Below are positions 1-8,820 of a stretch of DNA of 64,000 bases, one piece after another. The notes under the pieces are model-generated. The model did no database searches, had not been told where the DNA came from, and worked only from the letters and a program-made list of their open reading frames with translations. This DNA is from Caballeronia jiangsuensis (GTDB lineage: Bacteria; Pseudomonadota; Gammaproteobacteria; Burkholderiales; Burkholderiaceae). A program made the position numbers and the translations under genes. How positions within the stretch are numbered: the first letter of the stretch is position 1; every line of letters begins with the position of its first letter. The DNA lies in contig JFHF01000004.1 in NCBI GenBank assembly GCA_000648925.1, forward strand, positions 62,001 through 126,000. The letters run 5' to 3'.

Positions 1-109
1 TGTCGTGATCGACGGCATTCCGTCCGTTCATCCCGGTTCGAAGATTTCGCCGCGCGCGGGAAGCATCGAGTTCTCGGCGGAGCAAGTGGCCGAAGGAGCC
101 AAATCATGA
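1..109 (+). CDS. RND efflux membrane fusion protein, C-terminal end only
   Basis: An open frame enters from the left edge and ends at TGA 107-109; 35 residues are visible, read from base 2. The last residues include a V-I-D-G stretch and a hydrophilic tail, as at the C-terminus of periplasmic adaptor (HlyD/AcrA-type) subunits. Its stop overlaps the ATG of the RND pump by 4 nt (ATGA), the usual adaptor-pump-channel order. The adaptor identity rests mainly on this position, because too little sequence is visible for a domain call. Confidence 0.7.
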   Translation, partial: VVIDGIPSVHPGSKISPRAGSIEFSAEQVAEGAKS

Positions 110-3100
110 AGCTGACTCACTTCTTCATCGAGCATCCGCGCTTTGCCGCGGTGCTCAACATATTCGTCTTGCTCATCGGTCTCGCGACCATGATCAAGCT
201 GCCGGTGGCTCAGTATCCGAACATCGTCCCGACGACGATTCAAATCACGACGTCGTATCCCGGCGCATCGGCGGATACGATCGCGCGCACGGTCGCCACG
301 CCGCTCGAGCAGTCCATCAACGGCGTCGAGAACATGGATTACATCTCGAGCCAGTCGACGAGCAATGGTCAATTGACGATCACGGTGATCTTCAAGGTCG
401 GCACGAATCCGGACACGGCCCTTCTGCTGACGCGCAGCCGTGTTGAAGACACGCTCTCGCGCCTGCCCGCCGACGTGCAATTGCAGGGCGTGCAGGTGAA
501 GAAAACGATTCAGGCGCTGCTGCTCGGCGTTCATGTGTATTCGCCCGATGGTTCGCGAAGTCCCGAGTATCTGTCGAACTATATGCTCAAGGTTCGCGAC
601 CAGATTGCGCGTTTGCCCGGCGTGTCGGACTTCCAGTTGTTCGGCGAGCGGCAGTACGCGATGCGCATCTGGATCGATCCCGACAAGGCCGCTTCATATC
701 GCATCAGCGCGGGCGAGATCCTCGCCGCGCTTCGCGCGCAGAACGCGGCCGTATCGGCGGGCGTGCTCAATCAGCCGCCGGTATCGAACAGCGGCACGGG
801 CGCGTATCAGATCAACATCGAGGCGCTGGGCCGTCTCAGCACCGCCGAGCAGTTCGGCGACGTAATCGTGAAGTCGGATGCGCAAGGACGCGTCACGCGG
901 ATTCGCGATATCGGCCGCGTCGAACTCGGCTCGGTGGACTACGGCTCGAAGGCGTATGCCGACCGCTATGCGGCCACGCCGTGGTTCGTGATCGCGACGC
1001 CGGACGCGAACGTCGTGCAGGTCGAGCACGACGTCTGGGCCAAGATGGCCGAGCTGAAAAAGAGCTTTCCTCCCGGCGTCGATTACATCAGGATCTACGA
1101 TCCGACCACGTTCGTCTCGCAGTCGATCCACGAAGTCGCCAAGACGATCGGCATCGCGATTCTGCTGGTGGTCGGCGTGGTCTATCTGTTCCTGCAGAAC
1201 TGGCGCGCGACGATCATTCCCGTGGTCGCGATCCCGGTGTCGCTGGTCGGGACGTTCGCCATCCTGTCGCTGTTCGGCGCGTCGATCAACAACCTCTCCT
1301 TGTTCGGACTGGTGCTGGCCGTCGGCATCGTCGTGGACGATGCGATCGTCGTGGTCGAGAACGTGGAGCGCAACATGGCGCTCGGCATGACGCCACGCGA
1401 AGCCGCGCATCGGACGATGAACGAAGTCTCGACCGCCATCATCGCCATCGCGCTGACCTTGTGCGCGGTGTTCGGGCCGACCGCGCTGATGTCCGGCATT
1501 TCCGGCCTGTTCTTCAAGCAGTTCGCGATCACCATCGCCGCTTCCACGGTCATCTCGTGCTTCGTGTCGCTTACGCTGAGCCCGGCTCTCTGTGCCGTGC
1601 TGCTCAAGCCGCACGAGATGGAGAAGTCGCACGGCGGTTCGACCGCGCTGGGCCGCCTGCATCATGCCGTATTCGGCCGCTTCAACGCGTCGTTCGAATG
1701 GCTGTCGTCCAGATACGGCAAGATCACGGGCCGCGCGGTGCGCGCAACGACCGTGATGCTGATCGTCTATGCCGGCCTCATCGCGGCGACCGGCCTGCAA
1801 ATGTCGAGAATGCCTACGGGGTTCATTCCGGAACAGGACATCGGCTATCAGGCGGTGATCGCGTTCCTTCCGCCCGGCTCCAGTCTGGAGCGCACCGACA
1901 AGGTGATTCGCGAGATCAACGATATCGTGCTCGACGCACCCGGGCTCAAGGGCGTCACGCACACGTCGCCCGTGTCCGGCTTCGACGTTACGACCGGCAC
2001 CATCGCGCCGAATGTGGGAACGCTCTTCTACGGTTTGCCTTCGCTGTACGGCAAGCATGTGCCCGGCGTCAGCGCGGCGTCGATGCTGGTCGAACTCCGC
2101 AAGCGCGTGGCCGGAGTCAAGGACGCGGTCGTCGTGGTGGTGAATCCGCCGCCGGTGCAGGGGCTGGGCGCGGCGGGCGGCTTCAAGCTGATGCTCGAAG
2201 ATCGCGGCGGACTCGGCCCGCAAGCGCTCGCCGACGCGGCGCACGCGCTCGTGGCGGTGGCCAACAAGGACAAGACCTTCGGCGGCGTGTTCACGCTCTA
2301 TAACGCCGGCGCGCCGTCGGTCTATGCGGACGTCGACCGCCTCAAGGCGGAAAAGATCGGGCTCACGCCAACGGACGTGTGCTCGACGATGGAGCTGTAC
2401 CTCGGCTCGCAGTACGTGAACGACTTCAACTTCATGGGACGCACGTATCAGGTGCGCGTTCAGGGCGATGAAGCCTTCCGCCGCACGCCGGAAGACATTG
2501 GACGGCTCAAGGTTCGCAACGCGTCGGGCGACATGGTGCCGATCAGCAGCGTGGCGACGTTCCGCAACGACACGCAGCCGTATCGCGTGCCGCGCTACAA
2601 CCTCTATCCCGCAGCGGAAATCATGGGCGCGGCAGGCCCTGGCTTCTCGTCGGGCGATGCGATCGAACGCATGGAGCAACTCGCCCAGCAGGTGCTGCCG
2701 AACGGCATCACATACGAATGGACCGACCTCGCTCATCAGCAGAAAGAGCAGACCATGTCGCCGCTCGTGATCTTCGCCGCTTCCGCGCTGTTCGTGTTCC
2801 TCGTGCTGGCCGCGCAGTACGAAAGCTGGAAGACGCCGCTCGCGATCGTGCTGATCGTGCCGATGTGTCTGCTCGCGGCATCGATCGGGCTGAATGTGCG
2901 CGGCATGCCGATCGACATTCTTGCGCAGATCGGTTTCGTGGTGCTCGTGGGACTGGCGGCCAAAAACGCGATTCTGATCGTGGAGTTCGCCAAGCAGCGT
3001 CAGGAAGAAGACGGCGTCGGCGCGGAGGACGCCGCCACGCACGCGGCTCACGTCCGGTTGCGCCCGATCCTGATGACGTCGTTCGCCTTTATCGCCGGCG

Positions 3101-3297
3101 TGGCGCCGCTTGCCATCGCCGATGGCGCGGGCTCGGAAATGCGGCAGTCGCTCGGAACGACGGTCTTCTTCGGCATGCTCGGCGTGACCCTCTTCGGTCT
3201 CGCCTTCACACCGGCGTTCTATGCGTTCGTGCGCAAGCTCGGCATTCGGAACACGCGTGCCTTGCCGCGCAAACTCAATAGCGGAGAAGTGAAATGA
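106..3297 (+). CDS. RND multidrug efflux pump, inner-membrane subunit (HAE1 family)
   Basis: Proton-driven inner-membrane subunit of a tripartite efflux pump (AcrB/MexF type), 1063 aa, the normal family length. The N-terminus is a short cytoplasmic stretch then TM1 with the LPVAQYP signature. The TM4 proton-relay pair is D411-D412 (G-I-V-V-D-D-A-I-V-V-V-E-N) and the TM10 lysine is K953 (A-A-K-N-A-I-L). Two large periplasmic loops follow TM1 and TM7. It overlaps the adaptor before it and the channel after it by 4 nt each, so all three should be co-translated. Substrates cannot be read from the sequence; members of this group export drugs, solvents or aromatic compounds. Confidence 0.95.
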   Translation: MKLTHFFIEHPRFAAVLNIFVLLIGLATMIKLPVAQYPNIVPTTIQITTSYPGASADTIARTVATPLEQSINGVENMDYISSQSTSNGQLTITVIFKVGTNPDTALLLTRSRVEDTLSRLPADVQLQGVQVKKTIQALLLGVHVYSPDGSRSPEYLSNYMLKVRDQIARLPGVSDFQLFGERQYAMRIWIDPDKAASYRISAGEILAALRAQNAAVSAGVLNQPPVSNSGTGAYQINIEALGRLSTAEQFGDVIVKSDAQGRVTRIRDIGRVELGSVDYGSKAYADRYAATPWFVIATPDANVVQVEHDVWAKMAELKKSFPPGVDYIRIYDPTTFVSQSIHEVAKTIGIAILLVVGVVYLFLQNWRATIIPVVAIPVSLVGTFAILSLFGASINNLSLFGLVLAVGIVVDDAIVVVENVERNMALGMTPREAAHRTMNEVSTAIIAIALTLCAVFGPTALMSGISGLFFKQFAITIAASTVISCFVSLTLSPALCAVLLKPHEMEKSHGGSTALGRLHHAVFGRFNASFEWLSSRYGKITGRAVRATTVMLIVYAGLIAATGLQMSRMPTGFIPEQDIGYQAVIAFLPPGSSLERTDKVIREINDIVLDAPGLKGVTHTSPVSGFDVTTGTIAPNVGTLFYGLPSLYGKHVPGVSAASMLVELRKRVAGVKDAVVVVVNPPPVQGLGAAGGFKLMLEDRGGLGPQALADAAHALVAVANKDKTFGGVFTLYNAGAPSVYADVDRLKAEKIGLTPTDVCSTMELYLGSQYVNDFNFMGRTYQVRVQGDEAFRRTPEDIGRLKVRNASGDMVPISSVATFRNDTQPYRVPRYNLYPAAEIMGAAGPGFSSGDAIERMEQLAQQVLPNGITYEWTDLAHQQKEQTMSPLVIFAASALFVFLVLAAQYESWKTPLAIVLIVPMCLLAASIGLNVRGMPIDILAQIGFVVLVGLAAKNAILIVEFAKQRQEEDGVGAEDAATHAAHVRLRPILMTSFAFIAGVAPLAIADGAGSEMRQSLGTTVFFGMLGVTLFGLAFTPAFYAFVRKLGIRNTRALPRKLNSGEVK

Positions 3298-4772
3298 ACT
3301 CGCTCCTGGCCAGGACTTCGAAAGCGATCGCGGGCAGTCTCTTCGTCAGCGCGTTTCTCGCGGCGTGCGCAGTCGGACCGAACTACGTCGAGCCCGAAAC
3401 GCACATGACGCCGTTTCACAACGCGCAGGTCGTCGCCGAGCGGCCAACTACGCTGCCGGCGCCGAGTCTCGACAACTGGTGGACCGGCTTCGACGATCCG
3501 GAACTGGTCCAGGTCGTGCAACGCGCGCTCGCTCAGAACCTGAGCATTCAGGCCGCGATAGCGCGCGTCGCGCAGTCGCGTGCGGCGGCGCAGGCGGCGG
3601 GCGCGCAGTTGCTTCCGACCGTCGATGCCAACGCGTCGTTTTCGGCGCAGCACCAGAGCGTGCAGAGTCCGCTCGGCACGCTTGCAAGTGCGTTTCCGAA
3701 CTACAGCCGCGATCAGAAAGAGTATGTCGCGGGCGCGACGGCAAGCTGGGAAATCGATCTGGCGGGCGGCCTGCGACGCGCCCACGCCGCAGCCACGGAC
3801 GAAGAGCAAGCCGCCGAAGCCGCTCAACTCGGCACACGCGTGTCGGTCGCGGCCGACGCCGCCGACGCCTATCTGCAAATCCGCGGTCTGCAGGCGCGGC
3901 TCGCCGTCACGCAGGACCAGGTGGACACGGATGCGCGTCTGCTGGCGCTCGTGAGAGCGCGCAAGCAGGCCGGCGCGTCCGATGAACGCGAGGTGGCGCA
4001 GGCCGAAGCGTTGTTGCGTCAGGCGCGCGCGACCGTGCCGAGCTTGCGGATATCGCTCGAAGCGCAGTTGAATCGGCTCGATGTGCTGTTGGGCGCGCAG
4101 CCCGGCACGTATGCGGCGGAACTCGGCGCACACGCCGGCGCCATTCCCGACGCGCCGGCGATCGGCAACGCCGATACACCGCTCGATGTCCTGCGGCGCC
4201 GTCCCGACATCATCGCGGCGGAGCGGCATCTGGCGGCATCGAACGAAGGGATCGGCGTGGCGCTTGCCGAGTATTACCCGAAGATTTCGCTCGCCGGCGC
4301 GCTGGGATTCGACAGCACTTCGGCCAGCAATCTCCTGAGCGCGAAGGCGTTCCAGCCGATCGGCACGGGCGCGCTGCGCTGGCGTCTGTTCGACTTCGGC
4401 AAGGTGGACGCCGAAGTGAAAAGCGCGCGCGGTGCATACGCGGAGGCGTTGGCGCAGTATCGCGAGGCGGCGCTCAAGGCGACCGAGGATGTCGAGGACG
4501 CGTTCATGACGCTCTCGCAAACGGAGCTTCGCGCACAGGAGGTTCAGCAGGAAGTCGATGCCTTGACGCGAACGCGAGACTTATCGGAGAAAGCGTATCG
4601 CGCGGGTTCGATCACGCTCACCGACGTGCTCGACGCCGACCGGCAACTGCTCGCATCGCGCGACGATCTCGACGCGACGAAGGCGGACGTTGCACGCGCC
4701 GCGGTGAGAACGTTCCGCGCGCTCGGCGGCGGATGGGATGCGCCGCAGCAACAGATGGCCGCAAAGAACTAG
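3294..4772 (+). CDS. RND outer-membrane channel lipoprotein (NodT/OprM family)
   Basis: Outer-membrane exit duct of the tripartite pump, 492 aa. A signal peptide ends in a lipobox, L-A-A-C with C25 as the lipidated residue, followed by the A-V-G-P-N-Y motif typical of this family. Two OEP repeats rich in coiled-coil helices follow; a D-V-L-R-R-R-P-D-I motif marks the start of the second repeat. Its ATG overlaps the pump stop by 4 nt. It is the last gene of the cassette; the next gene begins 158 nt downstream. Confidence 0.94.
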   Translation: MNSLLARTSKAIAGSLFVSAFLAACAVGPNYVEPETHMTPFHNAQVVAERPTTLPAPSLDNWWTGFDDPELVQVVQRALAQNLSIQAAIARVAQSRAAAQAAGAQLLPTVDANASFSAQHQSVQSPLGTLASAFPNYSRDQKEYVAGATASWEIDLAGGLRRAHAAATDEEQAAEAAQLGTRVSVAADAADAYLQIRGLQARLAVTQDQVDTDARLLALVRARKQAGASDEREVAQAEALLRQARATVPSLRISLEAQLNRLDVLLGAQPGTYAAELGAHAGAIPDAPAIGNADTPLDVLRRRPDIIAAERHLAASNEGIGVALAEYYPKISLAGALGFDSTSASNLLSAKAFQPIGTGALRWRLFDFGKVDAEVKSARGAYAEALAQYREAALKATEDVEDAFMTLSQTELRAQEVQQEVDALTRTRDLSEKAYRAGSITLTDVLDADRQLLASRDDLDATKADVARAAVRTFRALGGGWDAPQQQMAAKN

Positions 4773-4930
4773 CCCGGCTTATCGCGCGTTCGCACGTCGT
4801 CGGAAAACAACCGGGCACTTCGCCACTTTACGGTGAACAGCTTCCCACTTCCGATCGGTAGTGCGATCCCGCTGGCTTCCCTATAGTTTCGTCACGCAAC
4901 GCAATTCGCAATCCTTCAGGAGAGGTTGAC

Positions 4931-6103
4931 ATGGATCGTCGCCTATTGACACTTTCGCTCGGCATGTTTGCGCTGGGCACCGACAGCTTCGTTTTCGCGG
5001 GCATCCTGCCCGAAATCGCCAGGTCGTTCGACGTGAGCATCGGTGCGGCGGGGCAGTTGATCAGCGTCTATGCAATCAGCTACGCGCTGCTGGGTCCGAC
5101 CATCGCCGCGCTTGCCGCGAACGTCGGACGCAAGCGCCTGCTGCTCACCGGCATCGGCCTTTTCGTGCTGGCCAATCTCGGCACCATCGTGGCGCCGAAC
5201 CTCGGCATCGCACTCGCTACGCGTGCTTTCGCGGGCCTCGGCGCGGCGATGTTCTCGCCGGCGGCCAGCGGAACCGGCGCGGCGCTCGTGCCGCCGGAGC
5301 GCCGCGGCTATGCGCTGTCGATCATCGTGGCGGGTCTGACCACGGCTACCGCGCTCGGCTCGCCTATCGGCGCGGTGATCGGCGGCTTCGCGGGCTGGCA
5401 CTGGACGCTGGTTCTCGTCGCCGCGCTCGGTGCGGCGGCCTTCGCCGGCATCCTCGCGTTTCTGCCCGACGTACCGCTGCCGCCAGCCGTCTCGCTTCGC
5501 GCACGTCTGTCTCCGCTGACCGATTCGCGCGTAGGACTGACGCTCGCGACGACCGTGCTGGCCCAGATCGGCACCTTCATCATCTTCAGCTACTTCTCCG
5601 TCGTGTTCGACCGTGCGACCGGCCACAACGTCACGGTGCTCGGCGCACTGCTGGTGCTGTGGGGGCTGGCCGGGACGTTCTCGAATCTGCTGACGGGACG
5701 CATCCTCGACCGGATCGGTTCGCACAAGGTCGTGCGGATCAAGCTGGCCATCGTCGCACTCGTCATCTTCACGATGCCGATCACGAGCGCACATCTCTGG
5801 AGCGCGGCCATCGCGGTGACGATCTGGGGTGCATGTGCATGGGGCGTGCTGGTGCCGCAACAGTTCCGCCTCGCGAGCCTGAATCCGCCGATGACCGCCG
5901 TGCTGGTCGGTCTCAACACGTCGGCGACGTACGTGGGCGTATCCATCGCGGGCACGCTGGGCGCTGCCGCGATCCCGATCGTCGGCGGTCACAACCTGGG
6001 CTATCTGTCCGCCGTTCCCGTCGTGATCGCGATTCTCGTCTCCGAGCTTGCGACGCGCCGCATCGCATCGTTCGCGGGATCCAAAGCCGCGGTCGCAGCC
6101 TGA
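4931..6103 (+). CDS. MFS transporter, DHA1-type
   Basis: Twelve-helix major facilitator of 390 aa with almost no hydrophilic tails. The loop between TM2 and TM3 carries the G-R-K-R motif A, and P-P-E-R-R-G follows TM4 as in drug-H+ antiporters of the AraJ/Bcr group. The start has an AGGAGAGG Shine-Dalgarno just upstream. It is followed after 50 nt by a PEP mutase-like gene and then an SDR, probably one transcription unit. Drug or sugar export is the family expectation; substrate unknown. Confidence 0.88.
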   Translation: MDRRLLTLSLGMFALGTDSFVFAGILPEIARSFDVSIGAAGQLISVYAISYALLGPTIAALAANVGRKRLLLTGIGLFVLANLGTIVAPNLGIALATRAFAGLGAAMFSPAASGTGAALVPPERRGYALSIIVAGLTTATALGSPIGAVIGGFAGWHWTLVLVAALGAAAFAGILAFLPDVPLPPAVSLRARLSPLTDSRVGLTLATTVLAQIGTFIIFSYFSVVFDRATGHNVTVLGALLVLWGLAGTFSNLLTGRILDRIGSHKVVRIKLAIVALVIFTMPITSAHLWSAAIAVTIWGACAWGVLVPQQFRLASLNPPMTAVLVGLNTSATYVGVSIAGTLGAAAIPIVGGHNLGYLSAVPVVIAILVSELATRRIASFAGSKAAVAA

Positions 6104-6153
6104 GTCCGGCGACCGCACTTCTTCCCATTCATTCGAGACTCGAGGAAACAACC

Positions 6154-6951
6154 ATGTCCAACACAAGCACATTCCGCCGCTTACATGAGCATTCGACACC
6201 GCTCCTTCTGCCGAACGCGTGGGATGCGGGCAGCGCCCGTCTCATCGAGGCGCAGGGCGCGTCCGCCATCGCCACGACGAGCGCGGGCTTAGCGTGGTCG
6301 CTGGGTTATCCCGATGGACGCACGCTTCCGTTCGATGAAGTCGTCGCCTCGGTGCGGCGCATCGTGCGTGTTCTGAAGGTGCCCTTGTCGGTCGATGTCG
6401 AACACGGCTACGCCGACACGCCCCAAGCCGTCGCGGACCATGTCATGCGACTGGCCGATCTCGGAATTGCCGGCATCAACATCGAAGACGGCCCGGACGC
6501 TGCGCCGCTTCTGGCCGCGAAGATCGAGGCGATCAAGCGTGCCGTCGCGAAGGCGGGCGTGGACCTCTTCGTCAACGCGCGCAGCGACGTCTTTCTTGCC
6601 AGTCTCGTCGAGCAAGCGAAACAGCCGCAGGAGGCGATTGCTCGCGGCAATCTCTATGCGTCGGCTGGCGCGGATGGTCTCTTCCTTCCGGCGCTCGTGC
6701 GGCCGTCGGACATCGAGACGATCGTCGGCGCGATCCGGTTGCCTCTGAACGTGATGGCGCTTCCCGGCCTGCCCGATGCAGCGACGCTCGGAAAGCTCGG
6801 GGTGCGTCGGCTCAGCGCGGGCAGCGGTATCGCGCAAGTCGTGCTCGGCAAAACGAAGGCGATGGCCGCCGACTTTCTGGCGCACGGCCGCTCCGAAGCG
6901 CTCGCCGACAAACCCTTGCCGTACTCCGAGATTCAGCAGCTTTTCATCTGA
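6154..6951 (+). CDS. isocitrate lyase/PEP mutase family protein
   Basis: A 265-aa single-domain alpha/beta barrel of the PEP mutase/isocitrate lyase superfamily. Visible marks are the N-terminal L-L-L-P-N-A-W-D-A-G-S motif, the metal-site stretch D-V-E-H-G-Y, and I-N-I-E-D-G. It lacks the K-K-C-G-H loop of true isocitrate and methylisocitrate lyases, so it is more likely a PEP mutase, oxaloacetate hydrolase or short 2-ketoacid lyase relative. The ATG follows a GAGGAAACAACC leader. It sits between an MFS exporter and an SDR; the reaction is unknown. Confidence 0.85.
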   Translation: MSNTSTFRRLHEHSTPLLLPNAWDAGSARLIEAQGASAIATTSAGLAWSLGYPDGRTLPFDEVVASVRRIVRVLKVPLSVDVEHGYADTPQAVADHVMRLADLGIAGINIEDGPDAAPLLAAKIEAIKRAVAKAGVDLFVNARSDVFLASLVEQAKQPQEAIARGNLYASAGADGLFLPALVRPSDIETIVGAIRLPLNVMALPGLPDAATLGKLGVRRLSAGSGIAQVVLGKTKAMAADFLAHGRSEALADKPLPYSEIQQLFI

Positions 6952-7002
6952 CTCACCAAACCGTTTGAATTCTCTACCCATCGACACGTAATGGAGGTTG
7001 TC

Positions 7003-7740
7003 ATGATGCTTCAAGGAAAACGCGCTCTGGTCACCGGAGCAAGCCGCGGTATCGGCGCTTCGATCGCGAAGGCTCTGGCGCTTGCCGGCGCGGATGTCGC
7101 GATCACGTATGAAAAGTCGTCGGAGCAGGCCGCGCATGTCGTGAAGACGATCGAAGCGGAGGGTCGCCGCGGTATCGCGATCCAGGCCGATAGCGCCGAT
7201 GCATCCGCGATCGAGGCGTCCGTGCGGAAGACGGTCGAAGCGCTCGGTGGCCTCGATATTCTGATCAACAACGCCGGCATACTTCGGATGGGCGATGTCA
7301 AAGACATTTCCATCGAAGACATCGACGCGACGCTCGACGTGAACGTGCGCGGACCGATCCTCGCCGCAAAAGCCGCGATTCCTCATCTCGGGGCCGGTGG
7401 ACGCATCATCTCTATCGGCAGCTATTTTGCCGACCGTGTGCCGGCGTCGATGCTCGGCGTCTACTCCGCGTCCAAGTCCGCGCTCGTTGCGTTCACGCAG
7501 GGCCTCGCAAGAGAACTCGGCCCGCAAGGGATCACGGCGAACCTGGTGCAGCCCGGCTCCATCAATACGGACATGAATCCCGTCGATGGTCCTTTCGGGC
7601 CGACATTGAAATCGCTGACGGCCACCGGTGAGTACGGAAAAGGCGAGGACATCGCGCAAGCCGTGGTTTTCCTTGCAAGCGCCAATGCGAGCTACATCAC
7701 TGGCGCAACATTGACCGTCGATGGCGGCGCCAACGCGTAG
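7003..7740 (+). CDS. SDR family oxidoreductase
   Basis: Classical short-chain dehydrogenase/reductase of about 245 aa. It has the T-G-A-S-R-G-I-G cofactor motif at the N-terminus, N-N-A-G in the centre and catalytic Y-S-A-S-K; the C-terminal D-G-G-A-N is typical of FabG-like members. An upstream in-frame ATG at 6991 lies within the Shine-Dalgarno GGAGG (6993-6997), so the ATG at 7003, or the adjacent one at 7006, is the better start. NAD(P)-dependent reduction or oxidation of a carbonyl/alcohol is expected; substrate unknown. Confidence 0.9.
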   Translation: MMLQGKRALVTGASRGIGASIAKALALAGADVAITYEKSSEQAAHVVKTIEAEGRRGIAIQADSADASAIEASVRKTVEALGGLDILINNAGILRMGDVKDISIEDIDATLDVNVRGPILAAKAAIPHLGAGGRIISIGSYFADRVPASMLGVYSASKSALVAFTQGLARELGPQGITANLVQPGSINTDMNPVDGPFGPTLKSLTATGEYGKGEDIAQAVVFLASANASYITGATLTVDGGANA

Positions 7741-7863
7741 GCTCGATGTCCGGGCGTTCGAACGCGGCCCACCGTGCTATTTCATCCGAATCCGTCCCGC
7801 CGGGGAATAACCGGCGCGTGCGCACGATCTTGTAGATGAAGCCACACGGAAAGGGGAATCGAA

Positions 7864-8067
7864 ATGGACATCATCGACATGGCGCGCGCATCGGGGCTGA
7901 CGATCATTCTCGATGGCAGAATCGGCCACGAGGAATATCGGAGCGTATGCGGGTCGGTATCGGCGCTGGAGCGATTCGCCGAAACGCTGCAACAGTGCGC
8001 GGCGAATCAGTATTGCGGCGCTGCGCATCGAAGCTCCGGCGATGCGTCATTAATACGCGCGCGTTGA
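7864..8067 (+). CDS. conserved small hypothetical protein (67 aa)
   Basis: A 67-aa protein beginning M-D-I-I-D-M-A-R-A and containing G-R-I-G-H-E-E-Y-R-S-V-C-G. It has a good purine-rich Shine-Dalgarno (GGAAAGGGG), and its stop overlaps the next start in the sequence TGATG, so the two genes look translationally coupled. I recognise the N-terminal half as resembling small uncharacterised Burkholderia proteins, but no function is known to me. The last 20 residues are low-complexity and may not be conserved. Confidence 0.62.
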   Translation: MDIIDMARASGLTIILDGRIGHEEYRSVCGSVSALERFAETLQQCAANQYCGAAHRSSGDASLIRAR

Positions 8068-8816
8068 TGCTTCAGATGCAAACCGTTCTGCGTCGCCTGC
8101 AGTTCGGGACGGGCATGGTGCTGCTGACCTATCTCTCGATGCACCTCGTCAATCACGCGCTCGGGCTCTGGTCAATGGAGCTCGCCGGACGGGGGCTCGA
8201 AATCGCGCTGCGGCTCTGGCGCAGCGCACCCGGAACGATCGCACTGTACGGTGCCGCCTTCGCGCATTTCGCGTTGGCATTGCACACGATATACGGTCGC
8301 CGCAACTGGGCGCTGCCCGTTGCGGAATGGATCCGGCTTCTGGCGGGCCTCAGCTTGCCGCTGTTGCTCATCCGTCATGCGGTAACCACGCGGCTCGCGT
8401 CGGCGCTCTATGGTTTCGAGCCGAACTACGAGCGGGTGGTCGTCATGCTGCTCACGAGCGGCACGCAGGGCTTGCAACTCGCGCTGCTCGCCCCCGGCTG
8501 GTTGCACGGATGCCTCGGATTGTGGTTTCGGTTGCGCCACCATCCGCTGGCATCGCGCATGAAGCTCGCGCTGTTTGCGTTCGCAGCGCTGTTGCCGATG
8601 CTATCGGCGGGAGGCTTTATCCGGATGACGCTCATCGCGGAAACGAAGAACGCGCTTCGCCCCGCCCCCGACCCGACGTTGCTCGTCCATCAACTTGCGC
8701 TCGACGCGTGGCGTCACGATCTCGTCGTCCTTTACCTGACGTTGACCACCAGCGCGTTCGTCGCGGGTCAGTTGCGCAACCGAATCGAGCGTCGGGGATT
8801 ACAGAAGCAGCATTGA
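8067..8816 (+). CDS. six-helix membrane protein resembling the heme-binding anchor of CyaC-type adenylate cyclases
   Basis: 249 aa, about six predicted transmembrane helices, with histidines repeatedly placed in or near them (M-H-L-V-N-H, A-H-F-A-L-A-L-H, I-R-H-A-V, W-L-H-G-C-L-G). This pattern, and the H-T-I-Y-x-R-R motif, resemble the SdhC-like N-terminal anchor of rhizobial and burkholderial class III adenylate cyclases; in Sinorhizobium CyaC that anchor is described as a quinone-responsive diheme-b domain. Here no ferredoxin or cyclase domain follows: the frame stops at 8816 and the next gene, 4 nt away, is on the other strand. It may be a truncated cyclase or a genuine stand-alone anchor. 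The coupled 67-aa gene upstream favours a functional gene. Confidence 0.72.
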   Translation: MLQMQTVLRRLQFGTGMVLLTYLSMHLVNHALGLWSMELAGRGLEIALRLWRSAPGTIALYGAAFAHFALALHTIYGRRNWALPVAEWIRLLAGLSLPLLLIRHAVTTRLASALYGFEPNYERVVVMLLTSGTQGLQLALLAPGWLHGCLGLWFRLRHHPLASRMKLALFAFAALLPMLSAGGFIRMTLIAETKNALRPAPDPTLLVHQLALDAWRHDLVVLYLTLTTSAFVAGQLRNRIERRGLQKQH

Positions 8817-8820
8817 AGCG

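Noticed and set aside
694-3051. Long open frame (785 codons) on the minus strand opposite the RND pump
   Set aside because: GC-rich codon structure creates long antisense frames; the composition is His/Arg-rich with no domain, and the plus strand holds a complete RND protein.
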